Source: Penaeus vannamei
Lineage: Eukaryota; Arthropoda; Malacostraca; Decapoda; Penaeidae
Reading direction: 5' to 3'
NCBI RefSeq assembly: GCF_042767895.1
Contig: NC_091560.1
Span: 32,122,723-32,186,722 of the forward strand
DNA length: 64,000 nt
Positions 21,881 to 34,340 of this stretch are shown piece after piece (the stretch's first letter is position 1; each line of letters starts with the position of its first letter). A program made the translations under genes and the position numbers. The notes beneath the pieces were generated by a model that was not told the DNA's origin, searched no databases, and saw only the letters and a list, made by a program, of their open reading frames with translations.

Positions 21881-22324
21881 TATTATCAAAAATCATTGGT
21901 GTATTGATTTGGCGTTTGAGACTTTCCAAATTAAGATTAGGTGATTAGCAAAACTGTTCTGTCGGTGTTTTCAAACTGTAACCCGCCGACCCGGATGTGA
22001 CTTTAACGACTTTAGGTTCAATTTAAATCAAGATTTTTGAATATACATTCTAATTTATTATTCTATGCAAATACACGTGATACAAACATGCAAATTCACA
22101 GTTGTACTGTAGTAACTTGAGGAAAGCTAAATTATGGGAAAAAACGTTTTTTTCCGTAGCATTCGTGAGTGGCAAGTGAAATCAACTCTCAGTGGTAAGT
22201 AGAGAACCCCGTTCACAGTCTGGCATTTTATAGATAATCAAGTATGGTAACAACTGCAATGAAAATACAAATTTTAAGAATATAATATGAGTCTCAAAAT
22301 AATTTTTAAAATGTATGAGTTATT

Positions 22325-22395
22325 GTCTCCGTCAGGATTTGAACCCGAGTCAACTGATTAAGAGGCAGTCATGCTATCCACTACACCACAAAGAC
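22325..22395 (-). tRNA. tRNA-like gene, class A (CTT)
   Basis: Complete cloverleaf; acceptor GTCTTTG/CGGAGAC pairs fully using two wobbles. Variable loop TGAC. A and B boxes are intact. Confidence 0.65.
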
Positions 22396-22708
22396 GTAAG
22401 TAACATAAAAGCAAAACGAATTTATATCTATTCATATAGGATGCGCCTACCTATTTCCTGTGTTGTTTGACTTTTTTTTTCTTTCTTTCTTTCTTTCTTT
22501 CTTTTCTATGATAATTTTCACTGGGTCATTACCAGGAGGGGGGGGGGGGTGTACATAATTGTTATAATTTCGTTTTTCACTGATGTTATTAGGGGAATTT
22601 TCATGATATGCCTGTTTTCACAACGCATTCATATTCAGCACTATTACAAAATTGTATTTATCTTTTGCGGCATTGCTTCCATATCAATTGCAAATCCTGG
22701 CCAAGGTC

Positions 22709-22733
22709 AACACGCTAGTTCACGTGGCGTGTT
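22709..22733. other. Conserved hairpin with E-box loop
   Basis: AACACGC/GCGTGTT stem, loop TAGTTCACGTG. Confidence 0.65.
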
Positions 22734-23623
22734 TGGACGGTCTGGAACGGTATGTCAATGTGAACAAATTTGATACATCATAAAATACTACGATAATGAC
22801 GAACGTCTGTCTTGTATTCTTTTTCTCACTTTCTCTTCCCTCCCTCTTTTTTATTCTCTTTCCCTTCCCTCTCTCTCATCCTCTCCGCCCTTATCAGGAA
22901 AACAATAATCGTCTCACAAATGTTATATATATCATAAATATAACATCATTATCGTAATTATAATCACTAAGATAACATTTAGCGATGATGATCCTGCTGC
23001 TGTTAATCTTTGCTAAAATTCTTACTCATATATTCTCGAACGCCTTGCTAACTGAATGCAGAATTGCCTCTTACACTTCGCCATAGGTCTTAAAGCCTAC
23101 AAAAGCTGTGAAGTGTTTATGAACCCTGCTGTGTGCGTGGTTTGCTTTCACCTTGAACTCTAGATGAAATTACAGTTACCATGTTCCGTGTGTACCCAAC
23201 GAAGATAAACATTCCCTTTAATCGAGAATAACTCCTTCCGGGTGTATTGATACACCGTTTGACACGTTCCAAATTAAGATTAGGTGATTAGATGTTTGCG
23301 GGTAAATGATCTCAACTTAATCAAAATCCAACAATGTTAGGTTTAGCATAAATTGATGTCAATATACATTAATATCGTTCTTATATAGAAATTCGCATAT
23401 AATAAAAATGTGACAATACCCAAGTGTACTGTAGTTCCCAGAAGCTATGGTATGAATTGATAAGAGCATTTGTGGGTAGCAACAAAATATAACGTTCAAC
23501 GGTACCCTGATTTTTTTTTTTATAGCGATTATATATATTAATAATGGTAGTGCTTATAAAAGGAATAAATGTAGGCAGTGGAAATATAGGTAATAAAATT
23601 ATATAAAAAATAATTCATTAATA

Positions 23624-23640
23624 GTCCACGTCAGAATTTG
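23624..23640 (-). pseudogene. tRNA class-B remnant at inversion junction
   Basis: Second copy of the junction seen at 14717-14733, with the break in the same T-arm position. Confidence 0.6.
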
Positions 23641-24081
23641 TTATTTTCATGATAAAGAAGGAGAGAGAAAGAGAATAAAAGACATGTTCGTCCTTACCTT
23701 AGTATTTTTATGGTGAATCAAATTTGTTCATATCAACATCTCCTTACAGACTGTCTAAACAAGCCACGTGAGCGAGCGTGTCGACCGAGGCCAGGATTTA
23801 CAATTGATATCACAGTAATGCCGCATAAAATAAATACAATATTCTTGTAATAGTATTGCATATGAAAGCGTTTGGAAAACAGGCGGATCATGAAAATTCC
23901 CTCAATAACATTACTGAAACACAAAATTATAATAATCTTATACTCCCTCCTGTAAGTAGCCAGTGATAATAATCATATGAAAGAAATACATTAAAAGAGA
24001 AAGACAAACAAATAACATTAGGAATAGGAAGGCGCTCTTATAAGCATATATACAAATTCGCTTCACCTTCATATCCCGTAA

Positions 24082-24140
24082 GTTTCTGTGGTATAGTGGA
24101 CAGCATGACTGCCTCTTAATCAGTAGACTCGGGTTCAAAT
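24082..24140 (+). pseudogene. tRNA-like, class A, 3' deleted
   Basis: An 11-nt deletion removes the T-stem 3' strand and most of the 3' acceptor (gggttcaaat joins ctaacac). The 5' two-thirds and anticodon CTT remain. The homologues at 15175 and 30607 are complete. Confidence 0.65.
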
Positions 24141-25150
24141 CTAACACACATACACTTTTAAAACTAAAACGTTATATTTTTAAGATTTTATTTTCAGCAA
24201 AATTGTTACCATACACGATCGCCTACAAAATGTCAGACTGTGAACGGGGTTCTTCTCTACTTGCCAATGAATATTACATTTCACTTGCCACTCACGAATG
24301 CTTCGGAAAAACGCCTTTCTCACTCCATACATTTGCTTTCCTCGAGTTAGTATAGTGCAAATGGGAAGTTGCATTTTAGTATAACGTGTATTTGTATAGA
24401 AAAATAAATTGGAATGTATATTGAAAGATATTGATTTATAATGAGCATAAATTTATTTAAATCTCACACGTTAAATCAGTACACACCCAAAAGTTGTTCT
24501 CGATAATATAGTTAATAAGTTAATTTCGCTGTTTATACACGAAACATGGTAATAGTAATTTTATCTAGAGTTCAAGCTTAAAGCAACCGGGTTCATAGTT
24601 GGATATTCAGCCATGGATCATATCAAAATTATTAACCAGTCTATTTTGAAAACTACTGAATTCAATACAGTTTTTGTAGGTTACGATAAGACCTATGACT
24701 AAGTTTATGAGGCAATTGTACTTCCAATGAACTAGGCAATCCTACTTTTAGCGAGCTAGTAAAGCGCACAAGAATACATATTAGTGAGAATTTTTACAGA
24801 GACAACAGCAGTAACATTATTATTGTTATCATGATGATTATTATTATGGCAATAGCAAATTATAGTAAATATTATGGTGATAATATGAACAATATTTTTT
24901 TGATAATTACAATTATTTTTATTCGTCCTTTTTGTTTTGTTTTGTTTTTTCATGGTAGATTTGAAACAATTCACGATTTAATTTCCACTGTGGCTTTTAC
25001 TATTCCATCTTTGTTTAAAGGAGAAAAGACTAAAATATAGACATCATAAAAGGGACGCGAAGCAAAGAGACAGATAGACAGACAGACAGAGAGGAAAGAA
25101 CGAGGGAGATGAAATGTTTTTATATTTCAAAGGATACATTTTTCTTAAAT

Positions 25151-25215
25151 AGTTATGTAGTGGATGGCATGTCTGCCTCTGAAACAGTAGACTCGGTTTC
25201 AGATCTTTATGTGGA
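25151..25215 (+). pseudogene. tRNA-like, class B, 5' deleted
   Basis: Lacks six bases of the 5' acceptor (aaatagttatgtag versus aaatagttcgtgttatgtag at 41146). Anticodon loop CTCTGAA is kept. The same deletion is shared with 31706 and, inverted, 38834. Confidence 0.55.
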
Positions 25216-26334
25216 CTATTAACCTACCTTTTTTCACACCAATATTTTTACTGCAATAGTAGTAGAATAGTACCAGACTGTGAACAAGGTGCTATCGACC
25301 GTTATATTTTTTGGTTCCTACAAATGCTCTTCTCAATTCGATTTTTAGCTTTCATCTATTAACTACAGTACATTTGGGAAATATCACTTTTTTATTATAT
25401 GCGAATTTCTCTAAAATAAGCGATGCCAACTTACATTAAAACATGACAATTTATAATTAAACTAACATGGAATTTCATTATGTCTACATCGGCGCGTACA
25501 GGTTGAGGACACTTACTCGCAAACATCTAAGGAGTGCTAATCACCTAATCTTAATTAGGAACGTGTCACGTGGTGTATCATTTCACCCGGAAGGAGTTTA
25601 TTTTGTGTACACACGCAACGTGATAACTGTAATTTTATCAAAAGTTCAAGGTGAAAGCAAACCACGCACACAATAGGGTTCATAAACACTATAGGTTTCG
25701 TAGGCTATGATAAGACCTGTGGCGAAGTGCAAGAGAAATTCTGCATTCAGTAAAATAGCAGGGCGTTCGCGAATATATATGAGTGAGAATTTTTACAAAG
25801 CCTAACAACAGCAGTATCATCATAAGTGTTATTATAATGATTGTCATTAAGATAATGGCAAGTTATAATAATAATTGTATATATAACATTTGTTAGGCAA
25901 TTATCTTTATTATAAAGGAGGAGAGAGAGAGGGAAGAGAAAGAGAATAAAAGAGAGAGAGGGAGGGAAGAGAAAGTGAGAGAAAGAACAGACATTTGTCA
26001 TTATCAAAGTATTTTATGGTGTACCAAATTTGTTCACATTAACATACCCTTGCAGACTCAAAACACGCCACGTGAACTAGCGTCTTGACCTAGGCCAGGA
26101 TTTACAGCTGATATTAAAGTAATTCCGCAAAAGAATAAGACAACATTCTTGTAAAAGGACTGAATATGAATGCGTTTTGAAAACGGGCGGATCATGAAAA
26201 TTCCCCTAATAATTTTGTACTCTTGTAATGACCCAGTGATCATTTTCATATGAAAGAAAAGGACAAACTGCATAGGAAATAGGTAGGCGTTCCTATATGG
26301 ATACATAAAGATTTGTTTAATTGCTACCATCTAA

Positions 26335-26405
26335 GTCTCCGTGGTGTAGTGGATAGCATGACTGCCTCTTAATCAGTAGACTCGGGTTCAAATCCTGACG
26401 GAGAC
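26335..26405 (+). tRNA. tRNA-like gene, class A, consensus
   Basis: Perfect acceptor GTCTCCG/CGGAGAC, D-arm, anticodon arm with loop CTCTTAA, 4-nt variable loop AGAC, T-arm. Identical over 71 nt to 30607, 32992 and 60702. TATA-like atacataaa sits about 34 bp upstream, and T5 about 20 nt downstream. Anticodon CTT on a Gln-like body. Confidence 0.72.
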
Positions 26406-26732
26406 TAACACACATACACTTTTTAGATTATTTTCGAACTCATATTTTTAAAATATCATTTTCAGTGCAATTGTTATTGTGGCATAATCGTCTATAAAAT
26501 GGACAGTGGAAGAGGTTCTTTTCTACTTACCGCTGAATGTTTAATTTCACTTGCCATTCACGAATGCTACGGAAAAACGTTCTCACTCCATATTTTAGTT
26601 TACTTTGACTTAAGCATTATTGTATAAGGTGTATTTTTTATAGAATGACCGGATCGGCGCGTCACAGATTGAACACATAACCGGAAAAAAAGGTTTGCTA
26701 ATCACCTAACTTTACTTAGGAAAGTTTCAACT

Positions 26733-27736
26733 TTCATTATCTTGCTTTTCCATCTCCCTCTTCAGTAATCATAATTGTCAAAAAATATTGTTCATATTAT
26801 TATCATTATAGTTATTCATATCCAATATGAACCCGATTGCTTCAGCTTGAACTCTAGATAACATTAACTATGCTATATAATCGAGGGCAACTTCTGGGTG
26901 CACTGATATGGTGTTTGTAACTTTCCAGATTAAGATTAGGTGATTAGCAAACCTTTTTTCCGGTCGGTGTGTTCCACTTGTGACGCGCCGATCCGGATTT
27001 GATTTAAGTCGAAGTAAAATCATAATTACCAAGCTCCGTGTGTACACAGGGAAAATGAGTATGTTTTAGATCCTTCTGGATGTACTGATATGCGAGACTT
27101 TCCATATTAAGATTAGGTGATTAGCACTCCTGATATGTTTACGGGGAAGTGTCCTCAACTTGTGGCAAACGTAATCTAATTCCAACAAAGCTAATTGATA
27201 TATCTTAATATACATTTCCATCGGTCTTATTATAGAAATTTACATCTAATACAATGATGTCAATTCTCAACATGTGTAGTTACTAGATCAAAGATCAAAT
27301 AGGAATTGAGAAAAGCATTTTTCTCTATCATTCGTGGGCAGCAACAGTAAACTATAACGCTAGAAGGTAAGCTCATAGTCCCTGTTAATAGTCTGACACT
27401 ATTCTGGAACAATTACGAACATTAATAACGACAGTGATTATGAAAGCAATAAAATGTATGCAGAGAAAATATTGATTTAAATTTTTTAAAGAGGAACATC
27501 CATAGTTTCCGTTAGAATTTGAACCCGAGTCTACTGATTAGGAGACAGTCATGCTATCCATTAAACCACAAAAACTACTAAAGAATATGGTGGTTAATGG
27601 TGTACAGAAAATATAATACCATTACCATGCTTCGTATGTACACAGCGAAATTAACTTGTATTATCGAGGACAACTTCTAGGTGTACTGATATGGTGTCTG
27701 TAACTTTCCCTGATTAAGATTAGGTGATTAGCAACC
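26733..27736 (-). repeat. Minus-oriented class-C monomer
   Basis: Inverted relative to block 2; homologous to 19,700-20,560 and 33,480-34,230 in reverse complement. Carries the class-C tRNA at 27505. No ORF of note. Confidence 0.75.
27505..27575 (-). tRNA. tRNA-like gene, class C (CCT)
   Basis: Acceptor GTTTTTG/CGGAAAC, full length 71 nt, loop CTCCTAA giving anticodon CCT (Arg codon AGG). The third acceptor pair is T-A where class A has C-G. A box TGGTTTAATGG and B box GGTTCAAATTC are slightly off consensus. Confidence 0.55.
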
Positions 27737-27868
27737 CTATTTTAATAGAGAAGAATCCCTTCCACTGTCTGACATTTTATAGACGATCATGTATGGTAAC
27801 AATGGCACTGAAAATAAAATCTTATTTATATAATGTTTGAAAATAATTTTTAAAAAATAATTATGTTA

Positions 27869-27939
27869 GTCTCCATCAGGATTTGAACCCGAGTCTGCTG
27901 ATTAAGAGGCAGCCATGCTATCCACTACACCACGGAGAC
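27869..27939 (-). tRNA. tRNA-like gene, class A, G27-C43 type
   Basis: Same sequence as 12286-12356, including the compensatory 27-43 G-C pair and TGGAGAC 3' acceptor. Confidence 0.65.
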
Positions 27940-28229
27940 TTAATTGATGTGAAAGTGAAACGAATTTGTATATATCTATATTGAAGCGCTTATTTCCAAT
28001 GTTTATTTTTCATTTTCTTTCTTCCTTTTCCATGATAATTATCACTGGGTCATTACAGGAGGGAGTGCAAAATTATGATAGTTTTGTATTTCAGTAATGT
28101 TATTAGGGAATGTTCATGATCCGCCTGTTCTCAAAACGCATTCATATTCTGTATTATTACTATAATATTGCATTTATCTTTCACGGGATTAGTTTTTTAT
28201 CAACTGTAATTCAATTCCTGGCATAGGTC

Positions 28230-28254
28230 AACAGGCTAGTTCACGTGGCCTGTT
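28230..28254. other. Conserved hairpin, covaried stem
   Basis: AACAGGC/GCCTGTT around TAGTTCACGTG, the same covaried form as 12654. Confidence 0.65.
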
Positions 28255-29023
28255 TTGACAGTCTGTAAGGGTACAACAATATGAACAAGTTTGATTCACC
28301 ATAAGAATACTATGATAATGACGAACGTGTCTTTTATTCTTTTATCTCTCCTTCTCCTCCTTTATCATGAAAATAACAATTGTTTAACAGATGTTATAAA
28401 TATAATAATTATCATAACTTGCCCTTATCATAATCACAATCATTAATGTAATACCAATGATACTGCTGTTGTTCCGCTTAAAAAATTTCAACCTGGTTGC
28501 TTTCAGCCTGAACTATAAATAAAATTACTATTACTATGTCTCGTGTGTACACAGCGAAATTGATTATGTTGTATTATCAAGGACAACATCTGGGAGTATT
28601 GATTTGGCGTTTGAGACTTTCCAAATTAAGATTAGGTGATTAGCAAAATTGTTCTCTGTCGGTGTTTTCAAACTGTAACCCGCCGATCCGGATGTGACTT
28701 TAACGACTTTAGGTTAAATTTAAATCAAGATTTTTGAATATACATTCCAATTTATTATTCTAAACAAATACACGTGATACAAACATGCAAATTCACAGTT
28801 GTAACATAGTAACTTGAGGAAAGTTAAATTATGGAAAAAAAAAAACGTTTTTCCGTAGCATTCGTGAGTGGCAAGTGAAATCAACTCTCAGTGGTAAGTA
28901 GAGAACCCCGTTCACAGTCTGGCATTTTATAGATATTCAAGTATGGTAACAACTGCAATGAAAATACAAATTTTAAGAATATAATATGAGTCTCAAAATA
29001 ATTTTAAAAATGTATGTATCATT

Positions 29024-29094
29024 GTCTCCGTCAGGATTTGAACCCGAGTCAACTGATTAAGAGGCAGTCATGCTATCCACTACACCACGGAGAC
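29024..29094 (-). tRNA. tRNA-like gene, class A (CTT)
   Basis: All stems pair perfectly as in the consensus; differs from 26335 only in the variable loop (TGAC). Confidence 0.7.
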
Positions 29095-29394
29095 GTAAGT
29101 AACATGAAAGCAAAACGAATTTATATCTATTCATATAAGATGCGCCTACCTATTTCCTGGGTGGGTTTTTTTTTTTTTCCTTTCTTTCTTTCTTTTCTAT
29201 GATAATTTTCACTGGGTCATTACCAGGGGGGGTGGTACATAATTGTTATAATTTCGTTTTTCACTGATGTTATTAGGGGAACTTTCATGATCTGCCTGTT
29301 TTCACAACGCATTCATATTCAGCACTATTACAAAATTGTATTTATCTTTTGCTTTTTTTTACTTCCATATCAATTGCAAATCCTGGCCTAGGTC

Positions 29395-29419
29395 AACACG
29401 CTAGTTCACGTGGCGTGTT
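29395..29419. other. Conserved hairpin with E-box loop
   Basis: AACACGC/GCGTGTT stem, loop TAGTTCACGTG. Confidence 0.65.
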
Positions 29420-30099
29420 TGGACGGTCTGGAACGGTGTGTTAATGTGAACAAATTTGATACATCATAAAATACTACGATAATGACGAACGTCTGTCTTG
29501 TATTCTCTTTTTCTCACTTTCTCTTCCCTCCCTCTCTCTTTTTTATTCTCTTTCTCTTCCCTCTCTCTCATCCTCTCCGCCCTTATCAGGAAAACGATAA
29601 TTGTTATGTTATGTTATATATATCATAAATATAACATTATCGTAATCCTGCTGCTGTTAATGTTTGCTAAAATTCTTACTCATATATTCTCGAACGCCTT
29701 GCTAACTGAATGCAGAATTGCCTCTTACACTTCGCCATAGGTCTTAAAGCCTACAAAAGCTGTGTAGTGTTTATGAACCCTGCTGTGTGCGTGGTTTGCT
29801 TTCACCTTGAACTCTAGATGAAATTACAGTTACCATGTTCCGTGTGTACCCAACGAAGATAAACATTCCCTTTAATCGAGAATAACTCCTTCCGGGTGTA
29901 TTGATACACCGTTTGACACGTTCCAAATAAAGAGTAGGTGATTAGCACAACTTTGCGGGTAACAACGGTACCCTGTTCACAGTCTGATACTTTTTTTATA
30001 GCGATTATATATATTAATAATGGTAGTGCTTATAAAGGGAATAAATGTAGGTAGTGGAAATGTAGGTAATAAAATTATGTAAAAATTAAATCATTGATA

Positions 30100-30113
30100 G
30101 TCCACGTCAGAAT
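30100..30113 (-). pseudogene. tRNA class-B remnant at inversion junction
   Basis: Third copy of the junction at 14717 and 23624, a few bases shorter (gtccacgtcagaat then gttattttcatg). Confidence 0.55.
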
Positions 30114-30606
30114 GTTATTTTCATGATAAAGAAGGAGAGAGAAAGAGAATAAAAGACATGTTCGTCCTTACCTTCGTATTTTTATGGTGTAGAAAGTGAG
30201 AGAAAGAACAGATGTTTTTAATTACCAAAGAATTTTTATGGTGTATCAAATTTGTTCATATCAACATAACCTTACAGACTGTCTGAACAAGCCACGTGAG
30301 CGAGCGTGTCGACCGAGGCCAGGATTTACAATTGATATCACAGTAATGCCGCATAAAATAAATACAATATTCTTGTAAAAGTACTGCATATGAATGCGTT
30401 TTGAAAACAGGCGGATCATGAAAATTCCCTCAATAACATTACTGAAACACAAAATTATAATAATCTTATACTCCCTCCTGTAAGTAGCCAGTGATAATAA
30501 TCATAGGAAAGAAATAAATTAGAAGAGAAAGACAGACAAATAACATAAATAGGAAGGCGCTCTCATAAGCATATATATAAATTCGTTTTACCTCCATATC
30601 TTGTAA

Positions 30607-30677
30607 GTCTCCGTGGTGTAGTGGATAGCATGACTGCCTCTTAATCAGTAGACTCGGGTTCAAATCCTGACGGAGAC
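30607..30677 (+). tRNA. tRNA-like gene, class A, consensus
   Basis: 71 nt identical to 26335 although the upstream 50 bp differ at many positions. TATATATA box about 35 bp upstream, TTTT about 17 nt downstream. Confidence 0.72.
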
Positions 30678-31705
30678 TAACTCACAACACTTTTAATATC
30701 ATTTTCAAACGTTACATTTTTAAGATGTTATTTTCAGCGAAATTGTTACCATACACGATCGCCTACAAAAATGTCAGACTGTGAACGGGGTTCTTCTCTA
30801 CTTGCCAATGAATATTACATTTCACTTGCCACTCACGAATGCTTCGGAAAAACGCCTTTCTCACTCCATACATTTGCTTTCCTCGAGTTAGTAAAGTGCA
30901 AATGGGAAGTTGCATTTTTGTATAACGTGTATTTGTATAGAAAAATAAATTGGAATGTATATGGAAAGATATTGATTTTATAATGAACATAAATTTATTT
31001 AAATCTTACGCGTCAAATCAGTACACACCCAAAATTTGTTCTCGATAATATAGCTTAGTTAATTTCGCTGTTTATACACGAAACATGGTAATTGTAATTT
31101 CATCTAGAGTTCAAGCTTAAAGCAACCGGGTTCATAGTTGGATATTCAGCCATGGATCATATCAAAATTATTAACCAGTGTATTGTGAAAACTGCTGAAT
31201 TCAATACAGTTTTTGTAGGTTACGATAAGACCTGTGACTAAGTTTATGAGGCAATCCTACTTTTAGCGAGCTAGTAAAGCGTACACAAATACATATTAGT
31301 GAGAATTTTTACACAGAAACAAAGCAGTAACATGATTATTGTTATCATGATTATTATCATTTTGGCAATAGCAAATTACAGAAAATATTATGGTGATGAT
31401 ATAAACAGTATTTTTTGGACAATTACAATTATTTTTATAATTGTGAGGGAGACTGAAAAGAAAGAGATTGAAAGACATTCGTCCTTTTTGTTTTGTTTTT
31501 CATGGTAGATTTGAAACAATTCACGATTTAATTTCCACTGTGGCTTTTACTATTCCATCTTTGTATAAAGGAGAATAGACTAAAATATAGACATCATAAA
31601 AGGGACGCGAGGCAAAGAGACAGATAGACAGGCAGACAGACAGAGATGGAAGAACGAGGGAGATGAAATGTTTTTATATTTCAAAGGATACATTTTTCTT
31701 AAATA

Positions 31706-31770
31706 GTTATGTAGTGGATAGCATGTCTGCCTCTGAAACAGTAGACTCGGTTTCAAATCTTTATGTGGAC
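31706..31770 (+). pseudogene. tRNA-like, class B, 5' deleted
   Basis: Anticodon loop CTCTGAA is intact, but the 5' acceptor is missing, with the same deletion as 25151. Confidence 0.55.
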
Positions 31771-32991
31771 TATTAATCTACCTTTTTCACACCAATATTT
31801 TTACTGCAAACAGTTATTACTATGCACTCACTACTATTATTACTATGCGTAATCGTTATAGAATAGTACCAGACTGTGAACAAGGTGCTGTCGACCGTTA
31901 TGTTTTTGGTTCCTACAAATGCTCTTCTCAATTCGTTATTTAGCTTTCATCTATTAACTACAGTACATTTGGGAAATATCACTTCTCTGTTATATGCGAA
32001 TTTCTCTAAAATAAGCGATGGCAACTTGCATTAAGACATGAAAATTTATAATTAAACCAACTTGGAATTTCATTATGTCTACATCGGCGCGCACAGGTTG
32101 AGGACACTTACTCGCAAACATCTAAGGAGTGCTAATCACCTAATCTTAATTTGGAACGTGTCACGTGGTATATCATTTCACCCGGAAGGAGTTTATTTTG
32201 TGTACACACGCAACATGGTAACTGTAATTTTATCAATAGTTCAAGGTGAAAGCAAACCACGCACACAATAGGGTTCATAAACACTATAGGTTTCGTAGGC
32301 TATGATAAGACCTGTGGCGAAGTGCAAGAGAAATTCTGCATTCAGTGAAATAGCAGGGCGTTCGCGAATATATATGAGTGAGAATTTTTACAAAGCCTAA
32401 CAACAGCAGTATCATCATAAGTGTTATTATAATTATTGGCATTAAGATAATGGCAAGTTATAATAATTATTAATATATATATAACATTTGTTAGACAATC
32501 ATCTTCATTATAAGGGAGGAGAGAGAGAGGGAAGAGAAAGAGAATAAAAGAGAGAAAGGGAAGAGAAAGAGAATAACAGATAGAGAGTGAGGGAAGAGAA
32601 AGTGAGAGAAAGAACAGACATTTGTCATTTCCAAAGTATTTCATGGTGTATCAAATTTGTTCACATTAACATACCCTTGCAGACTCAAAACATGCTACGT
32701 GAACAAGCGTGTTGACCAAGGTCAGGATTTACAACTGATATCAAAGTAATTCCGCAAAAGAATAAGACAACATTCTTGTAAAAGTACTGAATATGAGAGA
32801 GTGTTTTGAAATCGGGCGGATAATGAAAATTCCCCTAATAACTTTACTGAAAAACAAAATTAGAATCTTATACTCCTGTAATGACCCAGTGATAATTTTC
32901 ATATGAATGAAAGAAAAGGATAAACAACATAGGAAATAGGTAAGTGTTCCTATATGAATATATAAAGGTTTGTTTAATTGTTACCAGCTAA

Positions 32992-33062
32992 GTCTCCGTG
33001 GTGTAGTGGATAGCATGACTGCCTCTTAATCAGTAGACTCGGGTTCAAATCCTGACGGAGAC
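32992..33062 (+). tRNA. tRNA-like gene, class A, consensus
   Basis: Identical 71 nt to 26335, 30607 and 60702. T5 lies about 20 nt downstream. Confidence 0.72.
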
Positions 33063-33515
33063 TAACAGACAAATACTTTTTAAATTATTTTCGAACTCAT
33101 ATTACATTAAGATTTTATTTTCAGTGTAAATATTATTGTACTATAATCGTCTATAAAATGTCAGACAATGGAAGGGATTCTTCTCTACTTACCACTGAAT
33201 GTTTAATTTCACTTGCCATTCACGAATGCTACGGAAAAACGTTCTCACTTCATATTTTAGCTTACATTGAGTTACTAAGCATTATTGTATAAGGTGTATT
33301 TTATAGGATGACCGGATCGGCGCGTCACAGGTTGAACACATGACCGGAAAAAAAGATTTGCTAATCACCTAACTTTACTTAGGAAAGTTCCAATCTCCAT
33401 ATTAGTACACCTAGAAGTTGTCCTCGATAATACAAGTTTATTTCACTGTGTACATACGAAGCATGGTAATGGTATTTTATTTTATGTTCACTATTAACCT
33501 CAATATTGTTTATTA

Positions 33516-33584
33516 GTTTTTGTGGTGTAATGGATAGCATGACTGTCTCCTAATCAGTAGACGGGTTCAAATCCTGACGGAAAC
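33516..33584 (+). tRNA. tRNA-like gene, class C (CCT)
   Basis: Acceptor GTTTTTG/CGGAAAC fully pairs with wobbles. A box TGGTGTAATGG is like ordinary tRNA-Gln. Loop CTCCTAA gives CCT. A 2-nt deletion at the variable loop/T-stem boundary (agacgggttc) shortens the T-stem, so function is doubtful. Confidence 0.5.
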
Positions 33585-34340
33585 TATGGATGTTCTCTTT
33601 AAAATTTTCAAATCAATATTTTCTCTGCATACATTTTATTGCTTTCATAATCACTGTTGTTATTAATGTTCGTAATTGTTCCAGAATAGTGCCAGACTAT
33701 GAACAGGGACTATGAGCTTACCTTCTAGCGTTATAGTTTACTGTTCCTGCCCACGAATGATAGAGAAAAATGCTTTTCTCAATTCCTATTTGATCTTTGA
33801 TCTACACTAATGTTGGAAATTGACATTATTGTATTAGATGTAAATTTCTCTAATAAGAGCGATGGAAATGTATATTAAGACATATCAATTAGCTTTGTTG
33901 GAGTTAGATTACGTCTGCCACAAGTTGAGGACACTTCCCCGTAAACATTTCAGGAGTGCTAATCACCTAATCTTAATTTGGAAAGTCTCGCATATCAATA
34001 CATCCAGGATATAAACCATACTCATTTTCCCTGTGTACACACGGAGCTTGGTAATTATAATTTTACTTCGACTTAAATCAAATCCGGATCGGCGCGTCAC
34101 AAGTGGAACACACCGACCGGAAAAAAGGTTTGCTAATCACCTAATCTTAATCTGGAAAGTTACAAACACCATATCAGTACACCCAGAAGTTGCCCTCAAT
34201 TATATAGCATAGTTAATGTTATCTAGAGTTCAAGCTGGAACAATCAGGTTCATATTGGATACTGGATCATATCCACTACATTGACCAGTGTATTGAGAGA
34301 ACCAATGAATTCAGTAGAACACTAGTTTTTGTAGGTTGTG

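Larger units (their letters stand above)
21881..26732. repeat. Segmental block copy 2
   Basis: Matches about 13004-19675 (without the 1.84-kb insertion) and 28560-33400: tRNA A-, junction, A+, B+, A+. Includes a TTTC run and a poly-G stretch at about 22480-22552 and a purine tract at about 25915-25990. It ends at a sharp inverted junction (aaagtttcaactttc). Confidence 0.8.
27737..34340. repeat. Segmental block copy 3
   Basis: About 6.6 kb: tRNA A-, A-, junction, A+, B+, A+, C+, collinear with 12162-20640 less the 1.84-kb insertion. Pyrimidine tract at about 29500-29580 and purine tract at about 32515-32610. Confidence 0.82.

Noticed and set aside
21134..21907. Long open frames across the N blocks (also 42510-43178)
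   Set aside because: They are open only because N is translated as X; the real sequence on either side is monomer DNA.
26335..26405. Nuclear copy of mitochondrial tRNA-Lys (CTT)
   Set aside because: The anticodon loop would fit, but the D-loop GG, T-loop TTCAAAT and strong B box are those of a cytosolic tRNA.
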